Below the pieces are notes generated by a model. The model ran no database searches and was not told where the DNA came from. It worked only from the letters and a program-made list of their open reading frames with translations. Made by a program: the position numbers and the translations under genes. Shown one piece after another: positions 59,396-64,000 of a DNA stretch of 64,000 nucleotides. Origin of the DNA: an uncultured Pelagibacteraceae bacterium (GTDB lineage: Bacteria; Pseudomonadota; Alphaproteobacteria; Pelagibacterales; Pelagibacteraceae); the NCBI GenBank assembly GCA_902560685.1, contig CACEMT010000004.1:1-64000 (forward strand), in the 5' to 3' direction. How positions within the stretch are numbered: the first letter of the stretch is position 1; the number at the start of each line of letters is the position of its first letter.

Positions 59396-60593
59396 TTGCT
59401 ATCTCTTTTATAGGTAAATGTATCAAGCCTGCAAATAAAGATAAAGCGATAGAAATGTACCATGCATAATCAAGTGAACCATATAAATCATGGAATAAAC
59501 CACCAAGATAGGCACCTAGAAATGATCCAACTTGGTGACTTAAAAATACAAAACCATACAATAAAGACACATATTTAGTTCCAAAAATGTGACTTACTAT
59601 ACCGCTTGTAGGTGGAACAGTTGATAACCACAAATATCCAAATGTAGCACCAAAAATTAATGCGTTAATCACACTAGGTGGCATAAGTATAAAGTATAAT
59701 ATTGAAACACCTCTTAATAAATAAATTGCACTTAATAATTTTTTCTTACTAATTCTTGTAGATAAATATCCACTAGTTAAAGTTCCAAAAATATTAAATA
59801 GACCAATTAATGCTAAAATTGCAGTTGCTGTCCAATCTTCAAGTCCTTTATCTCTTATGTGCATAGGTATATGTGTTGCAACAAGAGCTATATGCCAACC
59901 ACATACAAAAAATCCTAAAGTTAAATAATTGTAACTTTTGTTTGAAAATGCTTCCTTTATAGCTTGCATAGCTGTTTGAGTATTTTCGTTTTGTTGCTTT
60001 ATTTCTGTCATTGGAGTATTTAAAAATAGAGAAATAACCAAACCTGCTAAAATCATAGCTCCAAAAATAAGTAACGTTGGATTCCAACCAAATTCTAAAA
60101 GGAAAAATCTTGTGTAAATAGGAGACACAAAATATCCAAAAGAACCAGCAGCAGTAACGACACCTATTGCGATAGTCCTTTTATTTAGTGGAAAATGTTT
60201 AGATACGATAGAAATAGGAATGCTTATTGCAGTTGCCGCAAGTCCAATCCCAATTAAAATTCCTAAATCAAAAGTAAACCAAAATCCTGTATTTGGTCCG
60301 TAATTTAAAAAATAAATACCAGCTAAATAAAATAAAAAACCTATAAATACAGCTACTCTACCACTGAATTTATCTGTAATTAATCCAAAAAGCGGTCCAA
60401 ATAGACCCCAAAAAAATAATTGAATACCCATCGCAAAACCAAACTCAGTTTGTGTGCAACCAAGATCAATTTCAAAATCAAAAAAGAAAAGACCAAAAGT
60501 CTGTCGAATGCCTAAAGAAATAATAACTACTAGGGAAGCTGCTATGAGTGTTATTAGCGCTGTTTTATTTGGTATAAATTTATCTGAAGTCAT
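59361..60593 (-). CDS. MFS transporter
   Basis: 410 aa with 12 predicted membrane helices. The first loop region DKFSGRVAVFIGF is the MFS GxxxDRxGRR-type loop. The layout, with QTFGLFFFDFEIDLGCTQTE and GYLSTRISKKKLL in the second half, resembles oxalate/formate or monocarboxylate (OFA-like) carriers. Substrate unknown. It overlaps metC by 4 nt and pabB by 35 nt. Confidence 0.87.
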   Translation of the reverse strand: MTSDKFIPNKTALITLIAASLVVIISLGIRQTFGLFFFDFEIDLGCTQTEFGFAMGIQLFFWGLFGPLFGLITDKFSGRVAVFIGFLFYLAGIYFLNYGPNTGFWFTFDLGILIGIGLAATAISIPISIVSKHFPLNKRTIAIGVVTAAGSFGYFVSPIYTRFFLLEFGWNPTLLIFGAMILAGLVISLFLNTPMTEIKQQNENTQTAMQAIKEAFSNKSYNYLTLGFFVCGWHIALVATHIPMHIRDKGLEDWTATAILALIGLFNIFGTLTSGYLSTRISKKKLLSAIYLLRGVSILYFILMPPSVINALIFGATFGYLWLSTVPPTSGIVSHIFGTKYVSLLYGFVFLSHQVGSFLGAYLGGLFHDLYGSLDYAWYISIALSLFAGLIHLPIKEIAIERKQLATSEI

Positions 60594-61765
60594 TTAATAA
60601 ATCTCAAAGACTTTTTTAAATCATTGATTAGGTCTTTTGGATCTTCAAGACCAATATGAAGTCTAACTAAATGTTCATCTTTTTCTAATTTTAAATAATT
60701 TCTTTTTCCTAATTCTCTAAACTCTTGATGTAATGCTAAACTTTCAAATCCTCCCCAACTATATCCATAACCAAATAATTTTAACGAATTTACAAATTTA
60801 TTAATAGAATTTTTGTTTTTTGCTTTAATTTTTAAGCCCATTAATCCTGATGCACCTGAATAATACTTTTTCCACATTTTATAATTGTGTGAACCTTTTT
60901 TATATGGATATAAAAGCTTAACTTTTTTATGACGAAATAAAAATGCTGCAACTTTTTTTGCATTTTCCTCATGTCTATCAAGACGAACATCTAGAGTTCT
61001 TAATCCTCTTATTATTAAATAAGCGTCATCTGGTCCCAACCTGAGACCAGTAATTTTGTTTGCTTTTTCAACATATTTAAAAACTCTTTTGTTAACAGCT
61101 AAACTTCCACCCATAACATCAGAATGACCAGAATAATATTTTGTTGCTGACACAATAGACATGTCAAATCCTAATTTAATAGGTTTTAAATAATATGGGG
61201 TGCCCCAAGTATTATCTATTACAGAAAATAATTTATTTTTCTTTGCTATTGAAATTATTTTAGATAGATCTTGAAATTCAAAAGAATTACTCCCTGGATT
61301 TTCGACATAAATTAATTTTGTTTTTTTTGTAATTTTATTTTTTAAAGTATTTAAATCATTAGGATTATAAAAAACTGTTTTAATATTAAATGATTTAAGA
61401 AAATCCTCAGTCAATAATCGTGTTGGTGAATAAACTGGATCAGCAGCTAAAATTTCATCACCGGGTCGAACAATGCTAAAAATTGATAAAAAAACTGAAC
61501 CAAAGCCAGTTGGAGTTAAAAATACATGATAACATTCTTCCATTCTCTTTAACATTTGTTGTAAAATATACGTTGTGGAAGTTCCTTGTCTTCCATATTC
61601 AAAATGACCACCAATTGGATTTTTTTTACCCTTTGACTGAGTTTTTCTTAACTCATTCATTGACTTAAAAATGATTGTTGAGGCTCTTACTACAGGTGGA
61701 TTTACTGACTGATTATAGTAATCTTTTGCAGTATGTTTTAAAAAAGTTTTAAATGATTTATCCAT
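60590..61765 (-). CDS. metC: Cystathionine beta-lyase
   Basis: 391 aa PLP enzyme of the Cys/Met metabolism family. Lys209 in SATKYYSGHSD holds PLP, with Asp184 in VIDNTWGTPYY. The N-terminus NPPVVRASTIIF and RQGTSTT, plus YSWGGFESL near the end, match MetC more than cystathionine gamma-synthase. It makes homocysteine from cystathionine for methionine synthesis. ATG at 61765 is chosen because the longer frame adds only an unrelated hydrophobic segment. Confidence 0.88.
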   Translation of the reverse strand: MDKSFKTFLKHTAKDYYNQSVNPPVVRASTIIFKSMNELRKTQSKGKKNPIGGHFEYGRQGTSTTYILQQMLKRMEECYHVFLTPTGFGSVFLSIFSIVRPGDEILAADPVYSPTRLLTEDFLKSFNIKTVFYNPNDLNTLKNKITKKTKLIYVENPGSNSFEFQDLSKIISIAKKNKLFSVIDNTWGTPYYLKPIKLGFDMSIVSATKYYSGHSDVMGGSLAVNKRVFKYVEKANKITGLRLGPDDAYLIIRGLRTLDVRLDRHEENAKKVAAFLFRHKKVKLLYPYKKGSHNYKMWKKYYSGASGLMGLKIKAKNKNSINKFVNSLKLFGYGYSWGGFESLALHQEFRELGKRNYLKLEKDEHLVRLHIGLEDPKDLINDLKKSLRFIK

Positions 61766-61772
61766 AAAAAAT

Positions 61773-61801
61773 TTGATATGTATTAGTGACAATGCTATAT
61801 C
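61773..61801 (+). promoter_or_regulatory. Putative promoter of the 27-aa basic protein gene
   Basis: TTGATA (61773-61778) and TATATC (61796-61801) are separated by 17 nt and point towards the gene at 61841. The -10 is imperfect. The 75-bp gap also has to hold the metC promoter on the other strand. Confidence 0.35.
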
Positions 61802-61840
61802 CCACGAATAAGTCAATAAAATTATAAAATTGAGGTAAAA

Positions 61841-61924
61841 ATGGGATATCCAAAAAAGCATAGAGGCCGTAGAAAAATGGGGTCAAAAAAAAGAAGAGCT
61901 AGAAAAAAAAATAAAAAAAAATAA
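61841..61924 (+). CDS. 27-aa very basic protein
   Basis: MGYPKKHRGRRKMGSKKRRA followed by RKKNKKK: two thirds of the residues are Lys or Arg. It has the best ribosome-binding site in the neighbourhood (GAGG 7 nt upstream of ATG) and its own candidate promoter. The R-R-K-M-x-x-K-K-R-R pattern recalls tiny ribosome-associated proteins such as Thx or the COX24/mS38 tail, without a clear match to either. An RNA-binding or ribosomal role is likely. Confidence 0.65.
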   Translation: MGYPKKHRGRRKMGSKKRRARKKNKKK

Positions 61925-61932
61925 TCCTTTAA

Positions 61933-62619
61933 ATGGAAGATATAAATAAAGTGAAATCCATATCGTTATGGATTTTTATAGTACCTTTTGTTGCTGTTAA
62001 TACATGCTTAATTTTAATAACTCAATTTCACAGTTTATTTCCTAATCAAGAACATGTTATTTTAAATACCATTCCATATATCGATGGAGGAACATCGATA
62101 AGTAGAACTGCTCGAGTTTTTCCAACTTATTGGATTTTTAAGCCCGCGATGTTTCTAACTTCTTATTTATTAATTAAATATTGGATCTGGAATAAAAATA
62201 TTATCAACTATTTTCATAGTGAAGCTAAACATATCAATAAAATAATTTTTTTTGGAGTAGGCTCAGCTGTATTATTAACAATTCATTCAATTTTTTTAGG
62301 AGTGAAATTTGATTACGATCTTTACAAACTATTTAGAAGAGTTGTTATGCTGTTATTTATAATTTTCGAAATTGTTGCGCAAGCCTACTTAGTTTTTACT
62401 CTTTATAAAATAAAAGATAAGATCCAGAATTATATTAATTTAAAGTTTTTAATTGCAAAAAGGATTTTAGTTACTTTATTGATTATAGTTGCTATAATTT
62501 CAATTCCAATAATTAGCTTTGAAGGAAATAAAGCTTTTAAACATGCTTTAGAATGGGATTATTTTCTTGGTGTTATATTCTTTTATTGTCTTACTTTTTT
62601 TATGTGGAAAAAAAACTAA
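61933..62619 (+). CDS. Membrane protein of unknown function (possibly Frag1/DRAM-like)
   Basis: 228 aa with six hydrophobic segments, about 11-30, 68-84, 103-122, 137-158, 172-192 and 208-225. After the first helix comes a hydrophilic loop with [19 protein letters not shown]. This loop, followed by helices, resembles the Frag1/DRAM/Sfk1 membrane family, but only loosely. It begins 8 nt after the 27-aa gene and ends inside the mnmA stop region (4-nt convergent overlap). Confidence 0.75.
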   Translation: MEDINKVKSISLWIFIVPFVAVNTCLILITQFHSLFPNQEHVILNTIPYIDGGTSISRTARVFPTYWIFKPAMFLTSYLLIKYWIWNKNIINYFHSEAKHINKIIFFGVGSAVLLTIHSIFLGVKFDYDLYKLFRRVVMLLFIIFEIVAQAYLVFTLYKIKDKIQNYINLKFLIAKRILVTLLIIVAIISIPIISFEGNKAFKHALEWDYFLGVIFFYCLTFFMWKKN

Positions 62620-63731
62620 TTTGTAATCCAACCTCCCCCTAAAACTTTATATCCTAATTCATTTTTAGAATAAAAAACACATGCTTGGCCTGGAGAAATT
62701 CCATATTCATCTTCTAATAATTCAATACAAGCTTTATCTTTATTTAAATCTATATTTGCTTTTAATAATTTACCTGTAGATCTAACTTTAACTAATATTT
62801 GCTTATCTAGTTCATCTGTTTTACATAAAATATTTAAATCTTTTAATTTAATTTTTTTTTGAGCTAAATATTTTTTTGAACCCACAATAATTTCATTTTT
62901 TTTAGCATTTATTTCAATCACATAAAGTGGCTCTTTGTCGGAAACTTTAATTCCACGTCTCTGGCCAATTGTAAAGTTTATAATACCATCATGAACTCCT
63001 ACTACTTTTCCATTAATATCTTTTATGTTTCCTTTTTGGTAAGCTTCAGGTTTATATTTTTTTATAACTGATGAGTAATCACCATTCGGAACAAAGCATA
63101 TATCCTGACTATCTGGTTTGTCAGCTACATTTAAACCTAGTTTTTTAGCTATATCTCTTGTCTCGTCTTTTAATAAACCTCCGAGTGGAAACCTAAGGTA
63201 ATTTAATTGTTCTCTTGAAGTGTTAAATAAAAAATAACTCTGGTCTCTAGTATCGTCAGTGGCCTTATACATATTAGTTTCATCATTTGTTGTTATACTT
63301 TTCACATAATGTCCGGTGATTAAAGCGTCAGCATTTAAGTTTTTAGATTCTTCGAATAAATCTCTAAATTTTACAGTTTGATTACATTGAACACATGGTA
63401 TTGGTGTTTCACCTTTTAAATAGCTCTCTACAAAATTATCTATAACTCCTGATTTAAATTTATTTTGATAATATAAAATTTTATGTTCAATTCCCAATCT
63501 ATCTGCAACCCTTTTAGCATCTAAAATATCTTGTCCGGCACAACACTGTTTTGATTTCGAAACTTCTTTAGTGTCATCATACAATTTTAAAGTAATTCCA
63601 ATTACATTGTATCCTTGATCTTTCATCATTCCTGCTACTGTAGATGAATCAACTCCTCCTGACATCGCTACAACTACTGTTGTATCTTTTGGATGTTTAT
63701 TTAAACCGATTGAATTTATTTTATTACTCAT
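62616..63731 (-). CDS. mnmA: tRNA-specific 2-thiouridylase MnmA
   Basis: 371 aa. Places sulfur on U34 of tRNAs for Lys, Glu and Gln. ATP pyrophosphatase motif SGGVDSS is at 24-30. The catalytic pair is Cys113 (in IPCVQCN) and Cys212 (in QDICFVP). The C-terminal beta-barrel begins near GQRRGIKV. Divergent from the DUF3553 gene with a 40-bp gap. Confidence 0.95.
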   Translation of the reverse strand: MSNKINSIGLNKHPKDTTVVVAMSGGVDSSTVAGMMKDQGYNVIGITLKLYDDTKEVSKSKQCCAGQDILDAKRVADRLGIEHKILYYQNKFKSGVIDNFVESYLKGETPIPCVQCNQTVKFRDLFEESKNLNADALITGHYVKSITTNDETNMYKATDDTRDQSYFLFNTSREQLNYLRFPLGGLLKDETRDIAKKLGLNVADKPDSQDICFVPNGDYSSVIKKYKPEAYQKGNIKDINGKVVGVHDGIINFTIGQRRGIKVSDKEPLYVIEINAKKNEIIVGSKKYLAQKKIKLKDLNILCKTDELDKQILVKVRSTGKLLKANIDLNKDKACIELLEDEYGISPGQACVFYSKNELGYKVLGGGWITN

Positions 63732-63771
63732 TGATGGTATTTATACTGATTTCTATTATAAGGTACATAAA

Positions 63772-63939
63772 ATGATTTTAGAATTTGAACCAGGCGATAA
63801 GGTAATTAATCCATTAAATAAAGACTGGGGAATTGGCCAGGTGCAATCAATAATTAATAATAGAATTACTGTAAATTTTGAAAATGTTGGAAAAAAAGTA
63901 ATTAATTCAGAAAATATTAAATTGGAAAAATATGATTGA
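63772..63939 (+). CDS. DUF3553 family protein
   Basis: 55 aa: starts MILEFEPGDKVINPLNKDWG and continues with IGQVQSIINNRITVNFENVG. The pattern (F-x-P-G-D ... D-W-G-x-G-Q-V-Q-S ... V-N-F-E) is the DUF3553 domain, a small beta-barrel resembling CarD/SH3-type modules, common in alphaproteobacteria. Role unknown; nucleic-acid or protein binding is plausible. Overlaps the next gene by 8 nt. Confidence 0.85.
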   Translation: MILEFEPGDKVINPLNKDWGIGQVQSIINNRITVNFENVGKKVINSENIKLEKYD

Positions 63940-64000
63940 AGAAAGAAAAAAAGAAATTACAAAAATTTTAATTTCTACATTTCTTGAGGCTGGCAACATT
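63932..64000 (+). CDS. 5' end of an unidentified gene (runs off the window)
   Basis: Twenty-three codons: MIEERKKEITKILISTFLEA then GNI. The start overlaps the DUF3553 stop by 8 nt (ATGATTGA), so translation is coupled. The helical start ending in EAGNI is compatible with the inositol-monophosphatase/CysQ family, but the fragment is too short to name. Confidence 0.6.
   Translation, partial: MIEERKKEITKILISTFLEAGNI

Noticed and set aside
61766-61840. Possible SAM riboswitch upstream of metC
   Set aside because: The 75-bp spacer is short, shared with a divergent gene, and shows no helix or conserved core like the SAM-II/SAM-V elements known from alphaproteobacteria.
61766-61861. Hydrophobic N-terminal extension of metC
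   Set aside because: The extra 32 codons would add a membrane segment foreign to this cytoplasmic family and would overlap the 27-aa gene; ATG at 61765 is the natural start.

Overview
The window is a gene-dense, strongly AT-rich bacterial chromosome segment. Intergenic gaps are mostly 0-80 bp and many start and stop codons overlap. The gene content points to an alphaproteobacterium of the SAR11 clade (Pelagibacterales, 'Candidatus Pelagibacter'-like): a nuoA-N operon running into birA-coaX-rnj-proS-lolCD-dnaE, short ProRS and BirA, TRAP and sulfonate metabolism genes, reverse-type aprMBA, very short proteins and very small spacers. This assignment is inference from content and style; there is no rRNA in the window. 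I saw no insertion sequence, prophage or CRISPR array, and no stretch of more than about 150 bp without a gene.

Region 1 (1-30111, all on the minus strand). Read in transcription order: tRNA-Leu(UAG), tig, clpP, clpX, lon (protein folding and quality control), then tRNA-Val(UAC) and tRNA-Asp(GUC). The full 14-subunit complex I operon nuoA-nuoN follows and continues with almost no spacing into birA, coaX, rnj (RNase J), proS, lolC, lolD and dnaE. The 5' end of rpsB follows, with its own leader and promoter-like sequence.

Region 2 (30192-42479). A short plus-strand cluster holds a DUF1289 protein, a 56-aa membrane protein, a family-5 uracil-DNA glycosylase and a 46-aa protein. A minus-strand transport operon follows: dctP, a strong hairpin, dctQ, dctM, an NCS1 permease, an NAD-type SDR dehydrogenase and a DUF3047 protein. 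Divergent from it is a plus-strand operon of a GMC oxidoreductase, a TerC-like membrane protein, a second SDR, an M23 peptidase and an M24-fold hydrolase that lacks the usual metal ligands.

Region 3 (42489-50424). This holds a carbamoyltransferase with two small membrane proteins that match the SxtI/SxtJ/SxtK trio known from saxitoxin clusters, plus a methyltransferase and a 68-aa membrane protein. This is the most enigmatic module here. A thiolase, a DAO-type flavoprotein and xsc follow.

Region 4 (48640-56841) is a C2/C3 sulfonate and sulfite block. Xsc releases sulfite from sulfoacetaldehyde and SuyAB releases it from sulfolactate. AprBA with AprM can oxidise sulfite to APS with electrons passed to the membrane. 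A TauE-like exporter can remove excess sulfite. Two small unknown genes lie between aprA and tauE.

Region 5 (56891-64000): an overlapping pabB-pabA-pabC folate-precursor operon behind metC and an MFS transporter, a 27-aa very basic protein, a membrane protein, mnmA, a DUF3553 protein and the start of one more gene.
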